Shown here: in pieces, positions 32,192-42,900 of the stretch
Numbering within the stretch: the stretch's first letter is position 1
Layout: each line of letters starts with the position of its first letter
DNA from: Periplaneta americana
Lineage: Eukaryota; Arthropoda; Insecta; Blattodea; Blattidae
Length of the DNA: 64,000 bases
Reading direction: 5' to 3'
Assembly: GCF_040183065.1 (NCBI RefSeq)
Contig: NC_091124.1
Span: forward strand, 67,677,501-67,741,500
Notes under the pieces: generated by a model
Told to the model about the DNA's origin: nothing
Database searches by the model: none
Seen by the model: the letters and a program-made list of their open reading frames with translations, nothing else
Program-made: the position numbers and the translations under genes

Positions 32192-32845
32192 ACTGATTTT
32201 AATTACGATATAACATTGGTATTTCAAACACTTTTGCCAGGGAGGTTACATTGAACAAGCTCGGACAGAACAGACAGGAAACTGCACGGAACGTCACGTC
32301 AAAATATTCTTGTCGATAAACACAGATCCAGACGGTCCGTGCCGTTGACGGTCCGTGACCTTGCCCACTTGCGTTGCAACGCCATATTTGACTCGTCGTT
32401 ACCGGTCCGTGACGTGACGTTGGCATTCCATATAATGTAAATACATAGAATAAACACAACGTACACCGGTCTGAGAAAGATCGTGTTCGGGGGCAGTTGC
32501 TACAAATAACAGTTTTGTAATATAATCATTATAACAAAAATTAATGTAATTAAAAATGTAACACAACACAAAACAGGAATTACTAAGATAACCAAATCAA
32601 GAACAGAATATAAGTTTGAATAACTAAATATATGGTATGAAGAAAAAAAAAAATAGACATGAATACTAAACAATTTGCTTAATTTTATTCTGAAATTTAT
32701 CAAAATTAAAATTGTCAAGGTCTGGATTTGTTGGTAATATGGAGTTGTATAAATTTGACCCGTAATTCTGGCTGTGATCAGTGCTGGATTTAGGCCTAGC
32801 AATCTAGGCAGTTGCATAGGGCAGCAATTTCCAGGGGGATCAGCA

Positions 32846-32880
<35 letters not shown>

Positions 32881-33195
32881 TATTTTTCAGTGGAATTGGT
32901 TTTTAAAACACTTGTTAGTAAATCTTTTCTAAAGTTTGTCCTTGAACATCTTGTGGAAGTCGGATAGCCTACTGTTTTATTATTGCATTTTCGCGGTCGC
33001 GGCGAGAGTAAAAGTAAAGTGTATAGCTGCATAATTATATTCTAATACCGGTATCATGTTATTGTACTATGAAATTACTTAAAGTTAACTGTTTGTATAA
33101 ACAAGAATGTATTGTTGAAAATCAAATTGGATGTATCTTTATTATTTATCGTTATGAATAGTAACCAGAACACTCAGTTATATTTTCAATATATG

Positions 33196-33955
33196 TGTCT
33201 AATGCCTACCCACTTCACTTTACGTGATTCGGGATCCGCATATTGCGGATAGATGACAGGACTGTGACCCATTATCAAATTGCACACCACTTCGGCGAGC
33301 CACGTTATGCATCATGTGTAGGGGAGAGTCGGGTAGTGTCGGAAATCGGGTAATATCGGACAGTGAGTTTCTTTCATCTACCACACGATGATAGTACCTG
33401 ATTGACATGGTTACGTTTCTGTAATGTCGCATAGAGAAACGTAACCATGTCATTCAGTTACTACCATATGGTGGTAGATGAAAGAAACGCACTGTCCGAT
33501 ACTACCCGATGTCCGATACTACCCGACTCTCCCCTGTCTGAAGAGTTATGTCTTGTACTAGGGTGAGTGTATGTCAAGTGTTCGTGTAAGTGTAATGTAA
33601 GAAATGAGTGAGGATGGTGAGGAAGGAAGAGGGGGAAACCCGGTGCGGGCACGTAGCCTACTCCTGTCGAATAGCACCAAGGGAGCCGCCAGGCTTATCG
33701 TCCCCATCCGACGAACGAATCACTATCAACAGTGACATATTATGTCTTCTCTTCATATGCATTGCGGAGAGATTTGGGATTTAACCCAGGCATATTGGTG
33801 CACAATTTAGTGATTAGAAGTTTGCACCGCCAACTCTCCTAGTCCCGAGGTAGAAATTTTACAAAAAAATTTCTGAACCCACCGGGAGTCGAACTCGGGC
33901 CGGTTAGACTGGAGGCAGACACGCTATCACAGAGCTAACTGGGCGGACATAAATA
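33196..33955 (-). mobile_element. tRNA-headed SINE (with nested MITE) inside hAT copy 2
   Basis: The right end, read on the minus strand, has a tRNA-like A/B box (AGCTCTGTGATAGCG and GGTTCGACTCC-like, from GGAGTCGAACTCGGGC on the plus strand). The left part (ATGCCTACCCACTTCAC to GCATCATGTGT) recurs at 8270-8400. The flanking AATAT words and the uninterrupted homologous site in hAT copy 1 (~29340-29355) mark the insertion. Confidence 0.65.
33323..33534. mobile_element. Foldback MITE inside a SINE
   Basis: A near-palindrome with ends GGGGAGAGTCGGGTAGTGTC and CTACCCGACTCTCCCC. Internally, inverted GTAACCATGTCATT and CAATCAGG-type arms give a long hairpin. It interrupts a SINE whose uninterrupted relative lies at 8270-8400. 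The superfamily is uncertain, and the target duplication is at most a few bases (TGT). Confidence 0.75.
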
Positions 33956-34579
33956 TAATACAGACCTGTCGTCAACAATACTGTTAATCACTTTCTAGCA
34001 TGTCCACTATGTAATTCAATATGAAAAATTTATTTCGCAAAGAGTTGGAGTTCATTTTTAAATTTACTTTATACTTACCATCGAAGTAAGAAATACTCGG
34101 AATAATTATATCACCAACAAAACCAATGCTTAAAAATAAACTACAGCCTGCCTTTCACAAATCAATTTTGTTTCAACAATGAATAAGTTAGAATAATATT
34201 ACGTTTCTTTGCATCGAGTCTGATGTGCTTCTTCATATAGTCTTTGATAACATCATCAATGCTTTCTCTGTGAAGAAAATACTTATAATACACAAGTGAG
34301 ATGCATGTATTTTGATTCCAGTAATTTACTGTTTTCTGAATTGAAACATTTCATTTAAGACAAATTTCAACTAAACTTGACCTGTATAATAGCTGCTTAT
34401 AAATTATTCGTGGGCGTTGGGGGAGGAAAATTTTAGCACTGCCTAGGTGCGGCACTATACCTAAATCCGGCCCTGGCTGTGATTTAGTCCAGCGATTGTG
34501 TAATATTTAGGGTCAGCTAAGGACATTTCAAATTTCTTCTGGTGAACTTCTCCAGATGGATTGACACACAAGAAAGAAG

Positions 34580-35050
34580 GAAACAGGCAAAATTGAAATC
34601 CTGAACAGATGGAAAAACTATTTTGGGCAACTACTAACTGTTCATAGGCACAATATAAGTAAGTGGGATGAAATTCAAATACAAACTGCTGAACCATTTA
34701 TACCCGAATCCACACTTTCTGAAGTCGAAATTGAGATAGAAAAGCTGAAAGAGTATAAATCTCCAGGCATCGATCAAATTCCAGCAGAATTACGAGTAAT
34801 ACAAGAATGTGGAAACGCATTGTCTAGTGAAATCTATAAGTTTTTACTTGATATTTCGGAAAAGGAAATGGTACTAGAACAATAGGAGTCCATAATAATT
34901 GTGCCTATCTTTAAGAAGGGAGAAAAGACTAACTGTAGTAACTTTCGAGGAATATCACTTTTATTGAAGTCGTATACAAAATTTTGATCAATATTCTTTT
35001 GAAAAGATTTAACTCCATATATAGATGAAATTATTGGGGACAGTGAAAGC
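34580..35050 (+). mobile_element. LINE reverse transcriptase fragment
   Basis: The plus strand gives ILNRWKNYFGQLLTVHR, EIEIEKLKEYKSPGIDQIPA, IIIVPIFKKGEKTNCSNFRG and LTPYIDEIIGD. This is the N-terminal RT region of an RTE/CR1-type element. There are in-frame stops (e.g. near 34883) and shifts. The later RT motifs are missing. Confidence 0.8.
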
Positions 35051-35059
35051 CAAGTGAAG

Positions 35060-36600
35060 TCCAGTTACAGGGACAGACAAGGTGCACTCCAGAAATGACG
35101 CATAAATAATTCTCAAAATAAGCTTCACAAAAAGGACTGACTGGCACACCTGCTACTAGCTCAAGTCTTCTATTTTTCTCATTCCTTCAAATCAAATTCA
35201 ATTAAAATTCAATTCCCCCCAAAGCTTGCGGCCCTAGACATGGACTCTAGATGGATCCGCACTACAGAAAAGAATCGTACCGTTCAGTGATGCCAACCTG
35301 TCAGTCACTCATTATAGTACCAACACTTCTAAATTGTGATATTTCATGGTACGAAAAAAAAAATTAAATTAACTAAAACAGACATTTACTGTGTGCGACA
35401 GTTTGTTTCTCTTATTTATGAGAATAACCATTTTATGTTGTATTTAATGTAATTATGAACATACATATTTAACAATAACATATTTTATGCTCGACAATGC
35501 CGAAATGTAGTAAATACACCTGGTAGCAGCCCTTTAATGGACCTCATTAAAGTACAACTATTCATTAAAGTTCAGGTGTTCCACCAATCAGAAAACACCA
35601 TTGTAGCAATATGAAAGCGCAAGTATCGATTATTCTCGGATATGCAATCGAAAGACAACTAGCGAAACGTCATGGAGGCTGGAAATCCAATACTGTCGCA
35701 GAAGGTTATGTTCTGTTACTATAATAATTAGCGTTAATTGTAAATAATATTCAAATAAATTCAATTTGTCATCTCGTTTTTCAATGTCTAAATCAATTTC
35801 AAGGTTCTATCAAGATTAATGTTTATTTTACTCTCTAGATTATATCAAGGACAATGACATCTGTTTCTCGGAAAAAATCAATACTTTCGCGTCTGCGCAC
35901 ATCTCACAATTTACGAGATATTGCACAAGGTCAGTTCCGCTCTTCACTTAGATAACCATAACATGGATACTTATGAATAATTTCAAGTTAGAGATATGGT
36001 CGAGCATAAAAAGTCGTATGAAACTTGCCTATAATGGTAATTAAGACGCTCGTATGAAAATTATGAAACGAGCGCGTCTTAATTACTACCATTATAGGCT
36101 CGTTGCATAATGTACTATTCTTAATAGAAATTATTTTTTTGGACTGAATGTAGGCTCATTCCTTTGAATGAAAAAATCTGAACATCTGAAGTACGCCTAT
36201 TATGATACATGACCTGCAAGTTGAAATGAGAAATATGTTAAATTAAGATAGGCAGAGAATTTTTCACTGTGGCTGCGTGTTTATTTGCTATCATGTGACT
36301 GCATATAACAGAAATATCTGCTCTCATTGAATCAACGGGCCTTGAATATAACCTGCTTGTCAGGGCCAGCCACGGCCTGAAGTCCCACTTATTTTCCCAA
36401 CAAATGCTGTATGTCTATGTTTTGATGTTTTGGACTTTCATATAGCATCTCCATGCTGTATCAAGAATTTATTTATTTCTTTTCGCATTGCGGGACGTTT
36501 ATTATCTTCTTCAATAGATTCCATAGCAGCGATTAAATTAAATTAATTATCCACTGTGAACAACTGGCACGTGTGTGCACATTAATAATAATAAAAATAA
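35060..36600. other. Intergenic stretch with only small foldbacks
   Basis: Besides the hairpin at 36022-36106, ACACCTGGTAGCAGCCC (~35516) and the inverse TTAAAGTTCAGGTGTT (~35567) suggest a small MITE. No gene was recognised. Confidence 0.4.
36022..36106. repeat. 85-bp hairpin
   Basis: Arms of ~34 bp (CCTATAATGGTAATTAAGAC, then GCTCGT; inverse ACGAGCGCGTCTTAATTACT, then ACCATTATAGG) enclose a ~14-nt AT-rich loop. It is likely a tiny foldback element. A role as structured RNA cannot be excluded. Confidence 0.75.
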
Positions 36601-36700
36601 TCCCTGCCGCTACAGCCCTTTAAAGGCCCAAACCGACCTGCTGGCTTCACGTCCACATGCCGAAGCAGAGGTGGATGATCATCCAACCAAAATGGTTCCG

Positions 36701-36848
36701 AGGTTTTCCCCAACCATAAGGCAAATGTCAGGTAATCTGTGGCGAATCCTCGGCCTCATCTCGCCAAATATCATCTCGCTATCACCAATCCCATCGACGC
36801 TAAATAATCTCGTAGTTGATACAGCGTCGTTAAATAACCAAGTAAAAA
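36701..36848 (+). mobile_element. SINE family B, 5'-truncated copy
   Basis: From GAGGTTTTCCCCAACC onward this matches the body and tail of the copy at 37488-37742 almost base for base. The tRNA head is absent, and the preceding ~100 bp is unrelated (CTGCCGCTACAGCCC). Confidence 0.85.
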
Positions 36849-37487
36849 AACTACTGACCTATTTGCATAGAAAATTATTTAACAGACATATCGGTAAAGA
36901 AGAAAGTAAAATGCATTCCAAATGATCTAAAAGTTCTTCAAAGTATTAAAAATGACCAAAAAATTCCGAAAAAAAATATATAAAAATGACCTATTGGTTC
37001 AAAAACGTAAAAAAATGCAATATAAGAAATTGTTTTTTTTTACGTTGATATTAATATAGAAAGGATTTCTATATTAATAGGCATCGTCCTAATGTGAAAT
37101 ATAAGAAGATGACTTTTCATCAACATCCGTCCCCTATTTATTGTCTTTTCGCCATGCCCCTTCCCCATTTTGACATATTATTTTGCTGACTAACCGAGTA
37201 GGCCTATATAAGAACTAGCACCTGGACCTCTCGGACTCTCGAGCAAACTTAACTACCGGTACCAACTTACATATCTCATTAACACGTGCCATTATAACAG
37301 CGATACATCCATTTATTTTCACGTACGACAGATGAGTTTTGGGTTATTCTCTGGAAAGAATTGGGTGCCGGATTGTAAAACTAAAACCATGTGCTTAATA
37401 CTTTCTGTCAATGGTGAAGAGTGAAGTCAAGACCAAGATATCACTATGCAATTACTTTAATTTCTGTCAACGAAATGAGCAGCCACC

Positions 37488-37742
37488 AGCGTAGCTCGGT
37501 CGGTTAGGGCGCTTGCCTGCCGATCCGGAGTTGCGCTCGGGCGCGGGTTGGATTCCCGCTTGGGCTGATTACCTGGCTGGTTTTTTTCCGAGGTTTTCCC
37601 CAAGCGTAAGGCAAATGTCAGATAATCTATGGCGAATCCTCGGCCTCATCTCGCCAAATATAATCTCGCTATCACCAAATCCATCGACGCTAAATAATCT
37701 CGTAGTTGATACAGCTTCGTTAAATAACCAAGTAAAAAAAAG
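37488..37742 (+). mobile_element. tRNA-derived SINE, family B, full-length
   Basis: The head AGCGTAGCTCGGTCGGTTAG has a clear A box. The B box GGGTTGGATTCCC and the body (GAGGTTTTCCCCAAGCG, CCTCGGCCTCATCTCGCC) follow, then TACAGCTTCGTTAAATAACC and an A-rich tail. The A box retains normal tRNA D-arm layout. Confidence 0.88.
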
Positions 37743-38214
37743 GAAGTGAGCTTGTAATTCTGTGGACTTACCAATATATTTACTCGTATATGTGAAATAC
37801 AGCACTGGTCTGTCTCGAGAAAATATAATTTGCTTTTCCTCGAAGCTCAGATATCGGGAAAGGCTTTAAGTTTTCCGTCACACTAACACACCTCGTTACA
37901 GTCACCCATTTTCACATTAAATAAAACAACAAATTGTTTATTTCAAATTGAAAATGCATCAGAAGATGCTACAAAATACAACTTTATCTTATCACTGATC
38001 TGAATGAAACTTAAGTACTTCACATGTCACGAAATCATGCTATGGGCCTACTCAAAGCTAAATTGTGAAAGACTTCGACTGTTGAACAACAGTGTCGATT
38101 TGGCTGTTGTGGTTAAAAAGTATCACTGTCGGAATAACAAAAATAAACGGGCAAGCTGGCACAAAACTGTTCGTAGTCCACCATTGCTGTACACATGCAA
38201 CGTTACATTTTGCT

Positions 38215-38452
38215 CTTAAAAAAATTAATCATTGTTTATTTAACGACGCTCGCAACTACCGAGGTTATATCAGCGTCGTCGGTGTGCCGGAACTTTGTCC
38301 CGCAAGAGATTTTTTTACATGCCAGTAAATCTACTAACATGAGCCTGTCGCATTTAAGCACACTTAAATGCCATCAATCTCGGCCGGGATCGAACCCGCA
38401 ACGTTGAGCACAGAAGGCCAGCGCTATACCAACTGCGCTATCCAGGCCGACC
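38215..38452 (-). mobile_element. tRNA-derived SINE, family D, minus copy
   Basis: The right end carries a minus-strand tRNA head (CGGCCTGGATAGCGCAGTTG and GGGTTCGATCCCGGCC). The body has CATTTAAGCACACTTAAATG and ends in TTTATTTAACGACGCTCGC. A plus-strand relative lies 190 bp away at 38643-38800. Confidence 0.82.
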
Positions 38453-38642
38453 TTTGCTTTTATGGCACACAGACTGATCGGTACTTCACCCTAACACACC
38501 CTTTCTCTGCTAGGCACTTTTCTGAGATCTGTGAACAGTAATACATCCCGAGGCAGAGGGCGTTTTTGTCCAATGCTACATACAGAGCATGCAGTCTAAC
38601 CTGATAGATTTAAGCTAAGTACAGCAGTATTTAACATTTTTG

Positions 38643-38800
38643 CGGTCACCCTGGGTGGCACAGTTGATATAGTGCTGACTTTCTGTGCCCGAGGTTGCGG
38701 GTTCAATCCCACTCCAGATCGATGGCATTTAAATGTGCTTAAATGCGACGCTGATATAACCTCGGCAGTTGCGAGCGTTGTTAAGTAAACCATATATATC
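38643..38800 (+). mobile_element. tRNA-derived SINE, family D, plus copy (internally shorter)
   Basis: The head CACCCTGGGTGGCACAGTTG, B box GCGGGTTCAATCCC, then ATTTAAATGTGCTTAAATGC and the tail CTCGGCAGTTGCGAGCGTTG. It lacks the ~90-bp middle of the minus copy. Confidence 0.78.
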
Positions 38801-39121
38801 TTGCATTTTCGCGGAAAATAAAACAAGAAAAAATAATAATAATAATAATAAAATTTGAATTACAGAGAGTGTGTTTTTTTAATGACAGGGCTGAATATTT
38901 GCTACTGCTGTCTATACTATTCGTAGTACGCAGGTGTTGAAAACTGGTTTACTAGTGTCTTTTTTTTTCTCATACCGAGGAGAGACGCGAAGGTTTGCAC
39001 TACACCCTGAGGCTTATTATGCTTAGTACTTCTTTTCTGTGAATGATTGAGTAGTCGAACGTCCACGTTCTTGTACAAGTACAGCACGCCACACCGTGAA
39101 CTTAACCCGGACTATTGTATG

Positions 39122-39446
39122 AATGATGATGATGATGGCAAATGAGTCCGAGCAATTCTGCTGGAAAAACCCCAACCAGGATTTGAACCCGAGCCCACTC
39201 GTTTCATGGCCAGACGTGCTAACCATTAAGGCTGGTTCACAATAAACTGAGAATGGAAACGACAACGAGAACGAGAATGGAAATATTGTTAAAATAAATG
39301 TATTTAAATGTAAGCATTCAGAATAGTTAATTGTGAATGCTCACATTTAAATACATTTATTTTAACAATATTTCTGTTCTCGTTCTTGTTGTCGTTTCCG
39401 TTCCAGGTGTATTGTGAACCAGCCTTTACTCCACAGCGGTGGACTG
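39122..39446 (-). mobile_element. tRNA-derived SINE related to family A, interrupted by a MITE
   Basis: The minus strand reads CCACCGCTGTGGAGTAA, then after the inserted MITE TGGTTAGCACGTCTGG and a B-box GGGTTCAAATCC, then the body. A (TGA)n run ends the copy at ~39122-39136. It is broken by the Harbinger-type MITE at 39229-39425. Confidence 0.75.
39229..39425. mobile_element. Harbinger-type foldback MITE with TTA duplication
   Basis: The 197-bp element begins AGGCTGGTTCACAATA and ends TATTGTGAACCAGCCT. It is inverted almost along its whole length (arms ~85-90 bp). The SINE sequence around it reads ..ACCATTA/..TTACTCC, so TTA (39226-39228 and 39426-39428) is the target duplication. This TWA type is used by PIF/Harbinger. 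Confidence 0.85.
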
Positions 39447-39872
39447 GTGCCTCCTTTAGTCTAGTTATTTTGTAGAATTTCCGTTATTGCTAACGACTGA
39501 AAGGATATTCATTCATGGGATGATACATTTTGAAAGGATAATACATTAATACAGCCAACCTTTAGAACAAAAACACTTTGAAGTGCAGAGTACAGTTGGG
39601 AGGAGTTGCGTAACACTGCACACTGAATCATCTTGCAATAGGAAGCCCAAAGGTAGAGAGCGCTCGTGCGCTTGTGATATCGTAGTGGCCGTGTTACGAA
39701 GATTCGATTGGAGCAAGGTTCGCACTATAGGCAGGATTGGAGTTCGATAGGTTGGTTAGGTTCGCATTTTGACCTGACGTAGACCTGCGTATCAGGTCAT
39801 ACTTTTCATTTATGTGTGCGTATTCGTTTAAACACATATTGCGGAGAAGAATAACGAACGCTGGTTCATAGA

Positions 39873-39944
39873 ATGGAGTTCAATGATGTTGAGTCGTGTG
39901 TTGAAGATTTTTCGGATCTTGGAGCCGAGTATAAGGTTTTAGAA
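39873..39944 (+). CDS. TMEM120: TMEM120 exon 1
   Basis: 24 codons beginning [13 protein letters not shown] and ending at donor GTGAGT, phase 0. I see no TATA box upstream. The 5' UTR probably lies in the GC-richer stretch before 39873. Confidence 0.9.
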
Positions 39945-42900
39945 GTGAGTGTACAATGAATGTTTTTGGAGAAGGTGGATGATATAGCATGATTAATCAA
40001 ATAAACCTTCAATGTTATGAATGACATTTCAAAACTTTTGTATGATTTTTCCTATAATACTGAAACTGTACTCTTTTCGTATGCTTGTCCTTGATAAAAT
40101 GCCGATGTGATCTTGAACTGTTATGACCTGTAATAAATGCATGTTCTGTTTGCATTTTTAGGATTTAAATCGAGAATATATAAGTAAGTTGGAAGAAGTT
40201 GGAGATCTGCAAGCAAAATGTATAAAAGGAATAAATCATCAAAGATATCGCCTTGGAATTATTAATCGATCGATTAAAAAGTAAGGAAAATGTGTACAGA
40301 AATGCATACAGTTCTTCAAAGCTTTGGACTTGCAATATTTAGATAGTAAAATTATTTTGACATTTTTCCAGCTAGTTGATATTATAGTGTATAGTCAGCA
40401 AAAATAATATAACGGGTGCGCTTCCGTATAGGGTATTGGAATTTCCTCTAAGGTTGGAGCCCAGTTTAGGTGTGTGTGTATTAATCGAAAATTAGGGGCT
40501 AGAAAATACTGAGAATAGGATGCATGTTTATATGACATTTTTTTTTTCGATTAATACACACACACCTAAACTGGGCTCTAGCCTTAGAGAAATGCCACTG
40601 CCCCTGTACGGAAGCGCGCTCCATTTTTTTATATTATTTACCTCAGGTTGTCCAAAAATGCCAGTACAACTGAAGAAACCAAGAAAACTATCCGTGGTCT
40701 TGAAAAAGACTTGCTACGGCGGAGAGCACAGTTACATGAAATGGAGCAATCATTGCCAAAAGAAAATGGACTGTACCTCAAGATAATTCTTGGAAACGTG
40801 AATGTATCCATTCTTAACAAAAACGACAAGTACGTATGTAATGAAGTAAAATATTGTTACCTCCTGTTTACATAAACATTCAACTTGTACGGAATTTTGA
40901 TTTGTCTTATGACCGTGCAGGAAAGAGAAAACTGTTCCCAAATTAAACGGTAATTAGTAATGATAATTCTCCATATTAACTTTCCCTTTTCTCTTCTCTT
41001 TCTTGGGCTTTCAATTTGTCGAGGGGTCCAGGATGAATTCCAGTAGGCTATATTGTGTTCTCATTGTTACCATAATAGGCGTATAGACTATGTACGAAAA
41101 CAAGTAGCCTATATGATCCATTATCATAGTACTTTCTCCTGGACCTCTCGTGCTGTGGTAAGTTAATCGATTATAATATTGGTTTACAATTATTACAGAG
41201 AACACTGTCGAAATCCAATGATTCTCCATTCTTTTATGAGCGTTGAATTTTTTTGTGACATCCCTGAATCCATTGAATTTAATCCAAGAATGCACTTCAT
41301 ATTTGTGCCACTACAGTGATAGAAATAAAGAAATAAACAAGCCATGTATCTGTCATTGATATCTATGGACACTTCATAACACATTACTGTTGTTCCCATA
41401 TTATATACAGTAGGCCTATTTCATTTTGTGAATGATAATATCAGATGCATTCACATATCACTTCTACCTTACTGGACACTGCTTTCTTGGTGAAGTCGAA
41501 ATTGTGTTTTTAATGTGGAAACATCTGTAAAGTGGAGTTCATTCTCCCGATGTTGGGTGAATATAGGCCTGACTAGTAGAACATTTTTGAAATTGACTAG
41601 TAACATTCTGTAAATTTATTCTGAATCCCCGGTTCATGGACAGTATTCTTTTAAGTGCGTTAAACTATACACGTGAGGCACAGTTTTCTCTTCCTAAGAA
41701 AGCTGGAATAACTATTGTTAGTGACTTCGGATTTAAACTCTCGAACCTGTGATATAATTGTGAGCATGAGTAACCATTCGAACAATGAGGATGAAATTCC
41801 CCTGAAGAAGACTTGTACCAACACCATCTCTATTCACAAAAAATTTCAATTGCAACTTGAATCTGTATCTCTGACATGAAAAGCCATTATATCGATCATT
41901 CAGCAAATGATGTAGGTACCTCATACCTACAAAAATCTGTTGACTTGTAAGATGGTAAATTCATACTGATTAACAAATGCAGGTCATGGAACAAAGCATT
42001 TCAGTATAAGAGGCTTTTACACATTTTTTTGAGTACTGTTAAAGAAAAGTACATAGGTCCCCTAAGATTTCAGTGAAATTTTCACAAGTATTTCTTCTTG
42101 ATGAAGTTACTGGTGAATAATGAATTCCTTTCATTTTCCTCTTAATTTGTTTTTAATTAATATGCATTTGGGTAATGTGGGTAATAAAGTGTTCGTTATA
42201 CTTGAGGTCTTTAGATGCCAAGGGATAAAAATAAACGAAACTCTCTTTTGAGAAAGCATAACAAATATAATGAAATGGTTAAATTTTTTGTGCCTGATCA
42301 GATATTTTGTTACTACATTTTTCATAGTCTTTTCTAATCATTCTAGTTGTCCCTCCCTTCCTCATATTTCTCAGATCTACAAATTGCAATCTAGTGACCT
42401 CACTTATAATTTTATTGTATTATTTAATAGATGTAAACCATTAATTCTGTTTTTCTTTTACTTAAGGTTCCGATATAAGGATGAATATGAGAAGTTTAAA
42501 CTGATTCTTAGTGTAATTGGTTTTGTACTGTCAGTTGTGAACCTGTTCACCAATTTCCGGTAAGTCTATGATATGAAATCAGGAAAATTTGTTTCTTTCT
42601 CTTACACTAGTATTAACTAACTAATGTAGGTACCACAATACTAAAAGTCACTTTACATTTCTTTGGAAGAGTTGATGGTGTCTGGAAAGTAATATAAAAT
42701 CTGTATACATTATGTCTGTAATGGTAAGTTAATAGTGGTAGATTTTCAAACATTTTTAAATGTGTTACTACTTAGTTGTCCTTGAATATTTCATCACTTT
42801 TGCTATGAATATATTGTAATCTTAGAAATGTCAGTGAAATTTAAACTTTCTCTGGAAGTAATATAATCGAGTTGAACTACCTTTAAATAATTTTCCACTT

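Larger units (their letters stand above)
32779..34475. mobile_element. Large hAT-like non-autonomous element, copy 2
   Basis: The ends CAGTGCTGGATTTAGGCC and CCTAAATCCGGCCCTG are flanked by a perfect 8-bp duplication GCTGTGAT (32771-32778 and 34476-34483). It is homologous over its length to copy 1 at 28826-30898, apart from each copy's private insertions. This copy holds a tRNA-like SINE at about 33196-33955, which in turn holds a foldback MITE. Confidence 0.87.

Noticed and set aside
36575-37805. Similar 78-116 codon frames at 36.6 and 37.5 kb (both strands)
   Set aside because: They resemble each other only because both lie in SINE family B copies.
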